Of a stretch of DNA of 64,000 nt, positions 22,142-34,700 are shown in pieces. The stretch's first letter is position 1; each line of letters begins with the position of its first letter. Both the position numbers and the translations under genes were made by a program. Source of the DNA: Channallabes apus. Taxonomy: Eukaryota; Chordata; Actinopteri; Siluriformes; Clariidae. The notes beneath the pieces are model-generated. The model was not told the origin of the DNA and made no database searches. It was given only the letters and a program-made list of their open reading frames with translations. The stretch lies in assembly GCA_030522415.1 (NCBI GenBank), contig CM060115.1, forward strand, positions 8,653,579 through 8,717,578, in the 5' to 3' direction.

Positions 22142-22500
22142 CATTCATTCATTCATTTTCTATACCGCTTAATCCTGTGTTCAGGGTCGTGGGGGACCTG
22201 GAGCCTATCGCAGGAGACTTCGGGCACTAGGCGGGGTACACCCTGGACAGGGTGCCAATCCATCGCAGGGCACACACACATACACACACTCACACACCCA
22301 ATCACACACTACGGGCAATTTGGGAACGCCAATTAGCCTAACCTGCATATCTTTGGACTGTGGGAGGAAACCGGAGTACCCGGAGGAAACCCACCAAGCA
22401 CGGGGAGAACATGCAAAATCCATGCACACAGAGATGGGAATCGAACCCAGACCCTGGAGGTGCAAGGCGACAGTGCTAACCACTACACCACCGCGCCGCC
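22142..22500 (-). repeat. tRNA-derived SINE (main family), full-length, young
   Basis: Minus-strand copy with a perfect 12-bp duplication ATGGTTATCATT at 22130-22141 and 22501-22512. The second B-box-like segment present in 4918-5293 ('gggaatcgagcctggccg') is missing, so it belongs to a slightly shorter subtype. No scar lies inside. Confidence 0.95.
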
Positions 22501-22512
22501 ATGGTTATCATT

Positions 22513-23920
22513 ACTTTTCTAAATAAAAAAAATAATAAAAAAAGAGAGAGAGAGAAAAGTTTAAGCATAGGGAAGAGTAAACAGGCCACACGGCACGGTG
22601 TCAAAGCTCGCGGTTTACAAATAATTTTAATGGTAATGCAATTTAGAAAAAAAAAACAGCGCTTGCTTTCCATGGCCTGTCAGCAGGGGCGTACGAACGG
22701 TAAAAACAAAAAAAAAAATCAACTGTGTGGGAATAATACAGCTTTACTTGAGACATTAGACAAGCAATTTGTTCCCTGACTGACTTTACCCAGGATGTTT
22801 TTCCTCATAATTTACCTTATTTAAAGCAGGTCCAAGAGTCAGTTTTTACTTGACAGCTACTGTACTGTATATTAGCTTTGTGCTTTAGTGCAAAACGTAA
22901 TAAAATAACCAAAAAAAAAAAAAAAACCTTTGTCCTTAGACTACATTCAAGCAACAGAGAGAAGCAAATAAGGAAAAAAAACCCTGTAATGAACAATGAA
23001 AAGAAAAGTGGCCAGTTACTGTGTGAACTATACAAAGGCAGACGTAAAAAATGCTATATACTGTAACGAAGCCTAATTTGCTCTGCCTCTCTGTTGTTTC
23101 TGTTCAAAGCCTCAGTCTTTATTAGCAGCTGATCCGTTTACTATCGACTTCACATCTCTTATCCCTTGTACTATTGCTGCCGTATATATTGCTTTTTTAA
23201 ACGGCAAGCCGAAGAGGTTAAATTACATCCTGCAGTATCTCTGAGGCCCATTTTACAGCAGATATTAACATACAGCTCAGCATTACGCACACACAATGCT
23301 CACATCCTTGCATTTACACCTGCTATTAAAAGCCCATGCGTCTGGCCTATTTGCGAGCGGATGCTGGTTTTCGCTCGCGTTACATGGACGCCAATTACTG
23401 TAAAAGAGCAAAGTGCATACAGTATGCATTAGGTACCAGACAGAGGCATGAATCACTGAAGTAGCATTTATGAAAAAAAAAAAAAAAAAAAAACACATGA
23501 TACATCCATCAGAAAGCTTGTGGGAAACAACTGGTTAGTGATTCTAAAGGTATAGGCTTACAGTATGCTAGCTGGGAGCATAACGCGTAAAGATCAGAGC
23601 TGTAATACAGTTATGTACTGTATGTAATCATGTTGCAATGACGTGCTTTTGAAAGTTAGACTCTGATAATGTAAAAAAAAAAATCATAAAAGTTAAATGT
23701 AAATGATAAAATGACGTTGCGGTAACGTTGAATGAACGATCCAAACACAAAGTTGCTATTTCAACCTTAAAACAACAAAATGTTAACCTTTATTTGGAGC
23801 ATTTATGTCAATTAACATTTATTCGCACTACACTACAGTACGCCTCATCATATCCATGATCCCTTACGGTACATTTCTAAAATTCTGATTGGAGATCGGG
23901 ACAGATACAGTACAACAGCT
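22513..23920. other. No gene seen; poly-A runs and footprints
   Basis: A-rich runs lie at 22911-22926 and 23474-23492. Footprints include a tandem pair TACTGTACTGTA at 22858-22869. Region 23090-23420 is less AT-rich, with 'cgctcgcgttacatgg', and may be older unique sequence. Confidence 0.45.
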
Positions 23921-23921
23921 T

Positions 23922-24010
23922 GGGGTTGGGAATGCAGTGGGAATGCAGTGTTGGTGAGAATGGTGGTGTGTTGGGAATGCAGTGTTGGTGAGAATGGTGG
24001 TATACAGTGT
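23922..24010 (+). repeat. Short array of the 34-bp minisatellite (locus 3)
   Basis: About 2.5 units of 'ttgggaatgcagtgttgg' + 'tgagaatggtggtgtg', in the same orientation as the array at 30169-31274. Both arrays begin after 'tggggttgggaatgcag'. Confidence 0.9.
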
Positions 24011-24184
24011 GTATGTCATGTCATGTCACTCGGTTTCATATTTTCTTTTGGAAATATTACCATAAGATGCATCTTAGCTCCCAAATTACTCTACTGTACT
24101 ATGGTGTTTGTGGTCATCTACAGTAGGAACACCACCATCATGTTCCCTAGTGGTCCAGGCGGTTAGCACACGAGGGTCACAACG

Positions 24185-24259
24185 CCCCCCCCCCCCCCCC
24201 AACCCAACCAGCTCATCACCACCACCACCATCCCACCACATCCCCCCCCCCCCCCCCCC
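24185..24259 (+). repeat. Twin poly-C runs (16 and 18 C)
   Basis: C16 at 24185-24200 and C18 at 24242-24259 frame a C-rich spacer with (CAC)n and CCC runs. The minus strand is a strong G-quadruplex candidate, the plus strand an i-motif candidate. Confidence 0.9.
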
Positions 24260-24280
24260 GGTCGCATGATCAGATAGCGA

Positions 24281-24472
24281 GACCTTAATGCTTTTGTCGC
24301 CCCTCACGGTACTTTTACTTTTATACTTTAAGTAGTTTTGAAACCAGTACTTTTAAACAATTACTTAGGTAAAAAGCTTGGGTTGATACTTCAACTTCTT
24401 TAGAAGTATTTTTGAACCCTAGTATCTATACTTCTACTCAAGTAATGAATGTGAATACTTTTGACACCACTG
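24281..24472. repeat. hAT right-end fragment, same family as 58321-60091
   Basis: It matches 59899-60091 closely from 'ccttaatgctttt' to the end GAATACTTTTGACACCACTG. The left end and the 8-bp duplication were not found. Confidence 0.75.
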
Positions 24473-24725
24473 CATGTAGTCAACGTTGTTCCAAAGTCAT
24501 TTCATCAAAGTTTCAATAAAAACCTAATACCTACAGTAATACCTTCCACGGCCCGTAAGGTTGCTGGATTAAAATCACTGCCGTTTTGACGACCAGAAAT
24601 TCCTGCCGGGATTTGTTTAAGTTGCTAAACAGCATTATAATTAGCTAGGTACAGTAATAGCTAAATACTGTAATGAAAGTCAATTCACTGAGTTGATAAA
24701 TAATATTTTTTATTCTATTCATGTA

Positions 24726-25665
24726 CAGTGCCATGACAAACACATTTCCATCTTCCTTTTTTATGTTATATATATTTATCACATTTAAATTATGGAAATC
24801 AAACTATTTTTAATATTACACAAAGATTAAACAAACCTACCCGGCCCTAAATAAAAGAGGAATTGTCCCCTTACTACTGTGATTTCTGGAAAGCTTAAAA
24901 GAGTTAAATTTCACTCAAACCTGATTACTGAAAAACCTTTTAACCACTTAAATAAAACTGTTTGACAAAGTGAAGCTCAGCACGATCTAAAGAAATTCAA
25001 CAAAGGATGAAAAACAAAGTAATTGACATGTATCAGTCTGGAAAGGGTTGCAAACTTGTAACAGTGGAGAACCTTTCCAGAAGGAGCCAGCCTATCAAAA
25101 TTGCTCCAAGAGCGCAACGAGGACACATCCAGGAACTTACTGTATAGAAGAACCCAGGACAACATCTAAAGAACTGTAGGTCTTACTTGCCTCAGTTAAG
25201 GTAAGTGTTCATGATTCATCAATACCAAAGAGACAAAAATGGAAAAATACCATGGAAGAGTTCCAGGGTGAAAGCACAAAAAGGCTTGTCTCACATTTGC
25301 CAAACATCTTGATTATCCTCACAACTTTTGTGGACTGATGAGACAAAAGTTCAACTTTTTTGGAAGTTGTTCACATCATAAAAAGGACATCATAGGTACG
25401 TAGCGGTAGTGCGAAGGTCTGGGGCTGCTTTGCAACTTCAGAACCTGGACAGCTACATCAGCCATAACTGATGTAAGTATAAATTCTTCACTGTACTAGG
25501 AAATCCTGAAGGAGAACGTCCTGCCATTAGTTTGTGACCTCAAGCTCAAGCGCACTTGGGTTATGCAGCAGGACAATGATCCAAAACACCAGCATCACCA
25601 AGTCCACCTCTAAATAACTCAACAAAAAACATCATTATGGTTTTGGAGTGGCCTAGTCAAAGAGC
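24726..25665 (+). mobile_element. Tc1-like element relic (family B)
   Basis: The left end is TA + CAGTGCCATGACAAACAC (24724 on). Transposase pieces on the plus strand include MYQSGKGCKLVTVE-type DNA at 25030-25075, 'gtggactgatgagacaaaag' (WTDETK, first Asp) at about 25330-25350, 'cagcaggacaatgatccaaa' (QQDNDPK, second Asp) at 25567-25586 and 'gagtggcctagtcaaag' near 25650. The third acidic block and the right end are missing. A scar at 25138 lies in the transposase region. Like family A it begins with CAG. Confidence 0.85.
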
Positions 25666-27402
25666 AGGTGACCTTTTATTCTGTGTGTGACTGCAAAATC
25701 TGTAATAAAAAACCCTGATGACATATGAGCACATCAGAACAGGATGAGCTATAAACATTTATCAAATCCTGCAGCTCTAATTAAGTAAGTGCTGACTTCA
25801 CTGGAGTATCACTAAGCTGTGATACTCTAGCCATAAGGCACACAAGACATCATTGTCTTTTTCAGACAGGAACGCTTCTACAGTATGCAAAAAAAAAAAA
25901 AAAAAGTGTAATCAACACAGTGTCCTATCTTTACCGCTGATGTGTTTCCTCAGCTCTGTGTCGGATGCCTCTTTGTGTGAAAAAAGACGGTGTTTTTCAT
26001 GCTTTGTTAGATGCACATAATGCACCAGGCTCAGATGGTTATTTTTTTCCTCAGCGTGATGCAATTGCACATACTCCTTCTGTCTTATTTTTATTACATA
26101 TAAGGAAAAACGTCCCATCTCTTTCCATCTCCACTAATTATTACCGAGGCAAGAAGACGCATGTGCTACTGTAGAACTCTTTCTGACAGCATTCATGGCA
26201 CATAGCGAAAACAAGTGATTATTATTATTTTTTATTACTGTGAATAGGTAAAAAACATGGTGCATTATTATTATTATTATTATTGCAGCTAGTTTTCTCT
26301 GGTTGGAAGAACTGCATTCTGAGTTCTGCAAAGAAGAAAGAATTTGGTATTTTATACAGTAATGTATGACCCCGTTCCAAAGCATAAAGATCCTTGACAA
26401 ATACTAATATGAGCCACCAGACGGGTCTAACAGAGGACACAATGCCTTATTTTACTCAGCAGCCTCAAGAGTCGTCTCGAGTCTTAAATCAGTAGCATTG
26501 CACAGCTACGCCATTATCACCATCCAACCAAAAACATCCCATGGCTAAGTCATTATCAAAGGCTAATCGAAAAAAGTCCCTTGGCTACACTCATCAACAG
26601 GCAGTAAAACGTACCCCATTGGTACGCTATCCCAACAGTACTGGCTACATCAATCGTAATCTGACCCCCAAAAAAACGAGGCAACAAAAATGAGTCCTAC
26701 TGTAGCAGCAAGGGATCACCCCAAAGTAATTGTCCTACTGATGGCTTCATTAAAGACCAAGCAGTGACCATTAAGCATAAATGACTGACTTAAATCCTAT
26801 TAAAACCAAAGAAATAAAGCTTTAAAGGTTAAAAATAAGCTTTATTTTTAACCTTTATTTATCTGGCTTCAATTCAAGATTCAAAGCCTTTCAAATGGTG
26901 CCATTAGAGCTGCTGAAATATTGGCTTATGCAAGCACAGGGGCATGTAAACAGCGAACGTGGTGTTTGGTGTGACAGTTGGGTGTCCAGAGGATGGGACA
27001 TTTCTGTTAGTGGTCTGTTAGTGGAGGGCTGGGTGGTGATTAATGTTTGCACCTTTTCACACAAGCTTTTAAAAATTTGTCATTTTTCAGAAGGACAACA
27101 ATAATTAACGAAGCTGCACCAGGAACAACAGGCGGCAAATATAACAGTGGAGATTGTAATCCTGCAAAAACATACACAGGCGTTTCGGAATGCAAATAAA
27201 ATCAATTATTTCCTGTTTGTGGCAAAAGTGCACAGTCAGGTATGTTTAACAAGAGAGTGGGATACAACATCGTATCAATCAAGCTGCTGCATATGAAACC
27301 ATGACTCTGAGCCAATCCTGCTTACCGCAATGAGAAATCCAGGAAAAAAAATACTTCAGTGTAGGAAAGGATAAGAGGAGTGGTTTTGTGGAGCATGTTA
27401 TA
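25666..27402. other. No gene seen
   Basis: Unremarkable AT-rich DNA with A-run 25888-25905, short (ATT)n at 26219-26230 and 26264-26284, and footprints at 25879, 26167, 26355 and 26698. No footprint between 26704 and the minisatellite. Confidence 0.5.
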
Positions 27403-28764
27403 TCCAACAACACACCACCATTCTCATCACCAACACTCTATTTCCATCATCTGGCACAAAAATTCCCCAAAATACAACCTTTTAGCAACACACCACCATT
27501 CTTACAAACACTGTATTCCCAACACACCACCATTCTCACCAACACAATATTCCCAACACACCACCATTCTCACCAACACTGTATTCCCAACACACCACCA
27601 TTCTCACCAACACAATATTCCCAACACACCACCATTCTCACCAACACTGTATTCCCAACACACCACCATTCTCACCAACACAATATTCCCAACACACCAC
27701 CATTCTCACCAACACTGTATTCCCAACACACCACCATTCTCACCAACACTGTATTCCCAACACACCACCATTCTCACCAACACTGTATTCCCAACACACC
27801 ACCATTCTCACCAACACAATATTCCCAACACACCACCATTCTCACCAACACAATATTCCCAACACACCACCATTCTCACCAACACTGTATTCCCAACACA
27901 CCAGCATTCTCACCAACACTGTATTCCCAACACACCACCATTCTCACCAACACTGTATTCCCAACACACCACCAATCTCACCAACACTGTATTCCCAACA
28001 CACCACCATTCTCACCAACACTGTATTCCCAACACACCACCATTCTCACCAACACAATATTCCCAACACACCACCATTCTCACCAACACTGTATTCCCAA
28101 CACACCAGCATTCTCACCAACACTGTATTCCCAACACACCACCATTCTCACCAACACTGTATTCCCAACATACCACCAATCTCACCAACACTGTATTCCC
28201 AACACACCACCATTCTCACCAACACTGTATTCCCAACACACCACCATTCTCACCAACACAATACCCCAGCAAATCACCATTCTCACCAACACAATATTCC
28301 CAACACACCACCATTCACACCAACACTGTATTCCCAACACACCACCATTCTTACAAACACTGTATTCCCAACACACCACCATTCTCACCAACACAATATT
28401 CCCAACACACCACCATTCTCACCAACACAATACCCCAGCACACCATCATTCTCACCAACACAATACCCCAGCACACAATCATTCTCACCAACACAATACC
28501 CCAGCACACCATCATTCTCACCAACACAACACCCAAACACACCACCATTCTCACTAAAACTGTATTCCCAACACACCACCATTCTCAACAACACTATAGC
28601 CCAACACACCACCATACTCACCAACACAATACCCCAGCACACCACCATACTCACTAAAACTGTATTCCCAACACACCACCATTCTTTTCAGCACTGTATT
28701 CCCAACACACCACCATTCTCACCAACATTACATTCCCAACATATCACTATTTTCACCAACACTA
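27403..28764 (-). repeat. 34-bp minisatellite array 1, about 36-40 units
   Basis: The unit on the plus strand is 'gtattcccaacacacc' + 'accattctcaccaacact'. Variants: actgTATT or acAATATT, ccagcatt, accaatct and, at the right end, ataccccagcacacc. Two long reading frames (425 and 389 codons) run through because 34 bp x 3 = 102 bp has no stop in either; the proteins are monotonous His/Ser/Pro repeats with no start context or domain. The array is the reverse complement of 30169-31274. Confidence 0.97.
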
Positions 28765-28829
28765 TTGTGCATGACTAGTGAATAGCCATTGAGCCTCAGA
28801 CATATTTTGATTCTGCACAGATCATGCAC

Positions 28830-29070
28830 TGGGAAACAATAAATCGTTCGTGTTATCATCTGGAGATCACAAGTTTGAATCCGCTATAGCTATCAGGAGT
28901 TTGAATGGCCATCCACTTAGGGGTGGTATACGTGCATTCTTAAATCAAGGAACACTCACACTGACAGTGCTTTACTCCAGCAGTTTGTAAAGAGGCAGTT
29001 GGCTGGAATCGCATGCCTCGGGGGATGAACAGCATAGCCTTCGTCCTCCTCACTGGTCTGTAGCGGGTAC
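28830..29070 (+). repeat. Decayed copy of the second SINE family
   Basis: 'catctggagatcacaagttt' + 'gaatcc' matches the B-box region of the copy at 36718-37150, and 'ttggctggaatcgcatgcct' follows. The rest is degraded. Confidence 0.4.
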
Positions 29071-30168
29071 CTCATTTTCAGTTGGATTTTATTTGTACAA
29101 AAAAGCTGTGTTCAGTAACCTGGAGCAGTTTTTGATGTTTGAGTGACAGAAAGTGGTATAACCTTGTACTGATTTGGAGAAAATCATTCATTTATCAATC
29201 AAACATCCATACGGAATCACCCAATATTCCATGTTTCTAATTAACACTGCATTAACCACATCACAACATTCCTGCCACACAAAATTTGGACGGAAGGACA
29301 GGAAAAAAATAGAAATAAGCATTAATAGGTTTACTTCAGGGCCCTACAGTAACTTTTGCTTAGTTCTATGAGTTTATACTTTTTGCAGTTTTAAAATTTA
29401 GCATGTTATTCATTCCAGTCCTTGACAAAAAATAAATAAACCACACACCTTTGTCCAGCTCTTCATAATCTATCCTAAAAAACCTCCAGCTTTGCTGTAT
29501 TTGGCTGGCTTAAACATTTAGCCCACTAGGTCTGACAAAATAATTGCAGCCCAAAGGAATAAAATATTGATAACATGGACCTCACAGTCAGCTCCCACAA
29601 GATGGTCCACTAGAATCCTTTTGAGAATAGCCAGAAGGAACATGTGATCAAAGTAAACCAGGGGGAAATGAACAGTGTAACAAGCATACTGTATGAATGG
29701 GAAAGTGATAGAATGAGAGAATGAAAGAGAGAGAGAGAAAGAGAGAGAGAGGTAGAAGAAGTGTGAGGATGAGTCTCTGTAGAACGTTTTATCGAAATGA
29801 GTATGAGAAGCTCTGATGAAATTTCCGGAAGTTTCAGTTTGCTTGATTTGTCCCAGTGCAGCACTTTACTGGGACTCCATCACATTTGGCATTAACCTTA
29901 TTAACACTGTCACCGAAGGGAGTCACACAGTGTCAATGCTTTCTTGCGGAACAGTTGCAATAGACGTTTTTGTCAAATAATACGTTCTCCACCATGGAAA
30001 CGCTTGTTTCTCCACACTTAAAACAGACTTCAAGCACTATCTCGTACCCAATAGTGCTGAATGGTGGAAACGTTTTAAAGAAGCTGTATCTCAGTGAATG
30101 ACGATCCTGACTGAGGTGGCTCGGAGGCCACAGTCGTTCCCATGAACAATCAGGAGTGGAACACCTGG
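29071..30168. other. No gene seen; spacer between inverted minisatellites
   Basis: Unique-looking DNA with a GA-rich run at 29715-29760. A purine-rich stretch encodes a Leu/Ser-rich minus-strand frame that is compositional only. Confidence 0.5.
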
Positions 30169-31274
30169 GGTTGGGAATGCAGTGTTGGTGAGAATGGTGG
30201 TGTGTTGGGAATGAAGTATTAGTGAGAATGGTGGTGTGTTGGGAATGCAGTGTTGGTGAGAATGGTGGTGTGTTGGGAATGCAGTGTTGGTGAGAATGGT
30301 GGTGTGTTGGGAATGAAGTGTTGGTGAGAATAGTGGTGTGTTGGGAATGCAGTGTTGGTGAGAATGGTGGTGTGTTGGGAATGAAGTGTTGGTGAGAATA
30401 GTGGTGTGTTGGGAATGCAGTGTTAGTGAGAATGGAGGTGTGTTGGGAATGCAGTGTTGGTGAGAATGGTGGTGTGTTGGGAATGAAGTGTTGGTGAGAA
30501 TGGTGGTGTGTTGGGAATGCAGTGTTAGTGAGAATGGTGGTGTGTTGGGAATGAAGTGTTGGTGAGAATAGTGGTGTGTTGGGAATGCAGTGTTGGTGAG
30601 AATGGTGGTGTGTTGGGAATGCAGTGTTGGTGAGAATGGTGGTGTGTTGGGAATGAAGTGTTGGTGAGAATAGTGGTGTGTTGGGAATGCAGTGTTAGTG
30701 AGAATGGTGGTGTGTTGGGAATGCAGTGTTGGTGAGAATGGTGGTGTGTTGGGAATGAAGTGTTGGTGAGAATGGTGGTGTGTTGGGAATGCAGTGTTAG
30801 TGAGAATGGTGGTGTGTTGGGAATGAAGTGTTAGTGAGAATGGTGGTGTGTTGGGAATGAAGTGTTAGTGAGAATGGTGGTGTGTTGGGAATGAAGTGTT
30901 GGTGAGAATGGTGGTGTGTTGGGAATGAAGTGTTAGTGAGAATGGTGGTGTGTTGGGAATGAAGTGTTAGTGAGAATGGTGGTGTGTTGGGAATGCAGTG
31001 TTGGTGAGAATGGTGGTGTGTTGGGAATGAAGTGTTGGTGAGAATGGTGGTGTGTTGGGAATGCAGTGTTAGTGAGAATGGTGGTGTGTTGGGAATGAAG
31101 TGTTAGTGAGAATGGTGGTGTGTTGGGAATGAAGTGTTGGTGAGAATGGTGGTGTGTTGGGAATGCAGTGTTAGTGAGAATGGTGGTGTGTTGGGAATGA
31201 AGTGTTAGTGAGAATGGTGGTGTGTTGGGAATGAAGTGTTAGTGAGAATGGTGGTGTGTTGGGAATGAAGTGTT
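30169..31274 (+). repeat. 34-bp minisatellite array 2, about 32 units
   Basis: The unit is 'ttgggaatgcagtgttgg' + 'tgagaatggtggtgtg'. Alternating variants: gCAgtg or gAAgtg, and gttGGtg or gttAGtg. It ends directly against a mariner relic at 31275. Confidence 0.98.
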
Positions 31275-31580
31275 CCATCCGTCTGTGGGAACTGTACACA
31301 CAATCATTCACCAACCCCACCTGGGCGTTATTGCCACATTCCCCATATATTCCTGACCTCGCTCCAAGCTATTTCCACATGTTTGGGCCATTTAAGGAGT
31401 TCCTGGGAGGCCAGGGTTTCAAACGTGAAGCAGGTAGTCTGATCATTGCTCTGGACTAGTAAGAAAACTTTCTACCTTGATGGTATCCAAGCACTGGTGA
31501 AACACTGGGATAAGTCCATTAGTGTAGCAGGAGACTATATAGAGAATCTGGCAATTAAAAGCAGTTAAAATGGTTATTTG
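31275..31580 (+). pseudogene. mariner-like transposase C-terminal relic (family 2, copy 1)
   Basis: Encodes LLPHSPYIPDLAPSYFHMF then GPFKEFLGGQGF, the block around the third catalytic Asp, followed after stops by DNA for FYL-GIQALV-HWD as in the other three copies. Its left edge is the minisatellite; the right terminal repeat seen at 37547 and 47668 is missing. Confidence 0.8.
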
Positions 31581-32146
31581 TTGACAAATTCCTGTGTAGT
31601 CTATGGGAAAGAGAAGACTTCAGGTTGTGCAGTATACAGGAATATATATAGGAATTATCTTCCTACAACTGCATGTGCTTTATTTCTAACATGACCCAGA
31701 ACATTAAACAAACCCTTACAAATGATCAACTGTACAGTATGTACATCCAATAGCCTTTAGTTTCTCTTTGTTAGTCTTTTTTTTTGGATCAAAAAATGAC
31801 TGGAGCACGTTTTCCCCTTGCAAACCGAGAAACTCTTTCAACCCTTGAAAATGGTGTTCATAAAATCATCTGATCATCATTTAATTCATATTACAAAAAA
31901 CTTCAAAACTAGGCATAGGGTTAAGAATAGTAATTAACCCAAACACAAAGAAAGTGCCTAAATTAATTTTTTTGGACAAATAAGGGTACAGACAGCTGAA
32001 CTGATGTTTTAGATAAGCATTTCTAACGTCCTTGAATTTTCACTTTCAGAACTAAATGGAGAAAAAAAGTAAAGGCTTAATTCTAATATTAAACTCAATA
32101 ATGAAGGACCTTTTACATACAGTACAGTAATAAATGAGAACGATCT
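31581..32146. other. No gene seen
   Basis: AT-rich DNA. A tandem scar TACAGTACAGTA lies at 32118-32129. Confidence 0.5.
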
Positions 32147-32147
32147 T

Positions 32148-32273
32148 ACAGTACTGTGCAAAAGTATTGAGTCACCCCATATTCCTTCATATTTTGCTTC
32201 CAAAGTCAGACTTTTTTGTATTTTTAATGTAGTCTTGAGGAATAGTTCTCCAGGCTTCCTAAAGGTCTTTTTT

Positions 32274-32312
<39 letters not shown>

Positions 32313-32830
32313 TTTTTTAGAAAATTTTTTAGTCCAGTGTACCTGAGCAGTTTCACCGGAATGTTTTTTGTTTGTATCGTTTTGGTTTTGTTTTTACGAA
32401 CATTCTCTGAAGTTCTTGTTCTACCCCAAAGTTCCAATGAAACCATGTCATATCATTACATAATTACATAACAACAACAACAACAGTCAGTTATTTTAAG
32501 ACATGAATGTCAGCTGTTCTGGAACAGTTCTTGCAAGAACAATAGAGTCCACTGCGTTTGCAAAACCCATCAAGCACCATGATGGAACCGGCCCTCATGA
32601 AGACCTTCCCAGGAAATCAAGAGGAGAAGTTTATTTCGGGTTAACAGCCTCAGAAATCACCAATTAACAAACATCACTCCAGATTAGAGTTGTTATGCAG
32701 AGCATAATTAGCAGATACATCTCAATATCAACTGTTCAAATGTGATTATTGTATATTTTGGATGCCTTCAGCATTGTTTTACAGCGTAGACAAAAATAAA
32801 AACCATGAAAGACCATTGGCTTAGAAGTTG
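32148..32830 (+). mobile_element. Tc1-like element relic (family D), 5' half
   Basis: The left end 'acagtactgtgcaaaagt' is followed by 5' sequence with (CT)n at 32275-32303 and T-run to 32319, then transposase DNA: 'aagacatgaatgtcagctg' and 'gcaaaacccatcaagcacca' + 'tgatggaacc' (AKTIKHHDGT-like). The paralogue at 41365-41595 covers the same region. The catalytic half is absent. Confidence 0.6.
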
Positions 32831-34285
32831 TGTAGACTGAGGAACGTCTGTAGAACACGTCACTTCCTCTTATCACTTGGGTTATAGCAGCTATAAACTC
32901 TTTCATCTTGTTTTTGAAGTTGGAGGAAATTCATTAATGTTAAATAATCATCTCCACCTAAAAAAGCCCGTGATATTACAGACTATATGTTTTTTGTCTA
33001 ACATACAGATTAATACAAACCTGTGGTTTAAACAACATCTGCTGTCAGACCTCCAGCAACAGAAAATCAATCTCTGATTGTCTGACCGATCAGATTCGGG
33101 AATTGAACAGCGCTGTGGTGTAGATCTGTGTGCTAGATCATTTGGGACGGTAATTAGTGTTTAAGAAAACACAATTAGGGATGACAGGTGACATTTTTCC
33201 TATTGAAGGTTTTATAATGCAATCGACGGTGTTCAGTAACCACAGCTATTATTTCAAAGGCAGTTATACTGTACATTACACATCAGCTAAAACTATTGAT
33301 CCAGAGGGTCTATAAAAAGTTTTACACTGATAATACTGTACTTCACTTCACTTCACCATTCCAGAGTTTGGGCACCAGCTATAGCAAAAGCACAATCTCC
33401 ATGATGTCTTAGCCGTGATCTTTGAACAGACGATAACCCGAGATTGGCAGACCAGAGTGACCTGGGTGGATTATGATAGTGTAGGAGGTCAGATAAATAA
33501 GATGCTTTAGAATAGGAGAAATATGATCGGATTTACGACTACAATAACATTTCTCACATTTATATCCTTGTAGCGTCTAAAGACAGCCTCCAGAATATTG
33601 ATAAGTAGAGCACAAGAAGGCTTAATGCCTGCACTCATTACAGCAGATGTAAAAATTTCAGAGTGAAGTGGCAATTATGAGTAAGAAAGCCTAATTATGG
33701 CCTTGAATTGGTTTCTGGAGTTCTCTGGCGCTCAGCAGCCTGTTCTTATTTAGCTTTTATATAATAACTTACTGCAAATTTGTTTAGATTCCAAATACAA
33801 CAATAGGGTGGTTAAAGGTTTAGGCCGTTCTTTTATAAAGAAAAGACAGATTGTCCCTGAATAAGTGCACTTCATTACAGCAGCCTCACAAACAAGCTCG
33901 AAACCAAAGTTTTTCCTATGCAAGGCTGAATCGTGTTACATCATATTACTTTTTAATTCCTTTTGGGTTTAATCGTGTTCGTGAAAACCTGGGCAAGGAG
34001 GAGGGGGGGTTCTAACAAGAAGGCGAGGATGAAAAGTGAGATTTAGCTTTTTAATTCACATTCCCGTTCGGTCTTGCTTGCGTTCTCTCTTGACATTCTG
34101 TTATTCTGTGTCTAAAGTCTAAAGTCAGCATTGAGGAACATAAATACCAACACCAGATGTTTCAGATGTTAAAATCCAGGTGTGTTTTTGATTGTACCCA
34201 AATATCAAGGGCAAGAACTCAGATTTTTCAACAACAACAACATGCCAACAATCTTTGAAATATTCTGTAACACATATTTGTCTAT
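32831..34285. other. No gene seen; unclassified repeat-like piece at 33355-33600
   Basis: The piece from 'ttccagagtttgggcacc' to 'gataaataagatgcttta' looks like a common fish interspersed repeat, but I cannot name it. The rest is unique-looking. Confidence 0.35.
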
Positions 34286-34289
34286 TTGT

Positions 34290-34575
34290 TTTCAGTGTGG
34301 TCCAGGGTTCCTGGTTCAATTCCTGCCTCTGTGTGTATGGAGTTGGTTGGTAGGTTTCCTCCCGCAGTCCAAAGACTTGATTGAAGCAGATTAGGCTAAC
34401 TGGCAGTCCCAAATTGGTTGTAGTGTGTGAAGAGTGTTGGCACCCTGTCCAGGGTGTACCCTGCCTCATGCCCTAAGTCTCCTGGAATATGCCCCTGGGA
34501 TATGCTCCAGGACCCATATACAGCCCTGAATACAGGATAAAGCGTTATAGGCGATGTGTGAGTGACGGAGTGAGT
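34290..34575 (+). repeat. tRNA-derived SINE (main family), old copy
   Basis: B-box GGTTCCTGGTTCAATTCC, body 'ggcaccctgtccagggtgta' and tail 'gatgtgtgagtgacggagtg'. The A-box head is lost. Confidence 0.85.
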
Positions 34576-34700
34576 GTTATAATCGTCATTAAAGCCTTCT
34601 GGAGAAGAAAATGGGAACCTACAGTACACCAGTATCCTTGCCAAGAAAACCCCATGATATGGTCTGTGAAGTCACAAAGTCAGTCGGACACGACTGAACG

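Noticed and set aside
27380..28657. Two long overlapping reading frames (425 and 389 codons)
   Set aside because: Both run through the 34-bp minisatellite; 34 x 3 bp keeps frames open by arithmetic. The proteins are pure tandem repeats with no domain.
27403..31274. CRISPR-like array
   Set aside because: Units are head-to-tail with no unique spacers, and the sequence is eukaryotic. It is a minisatellite.
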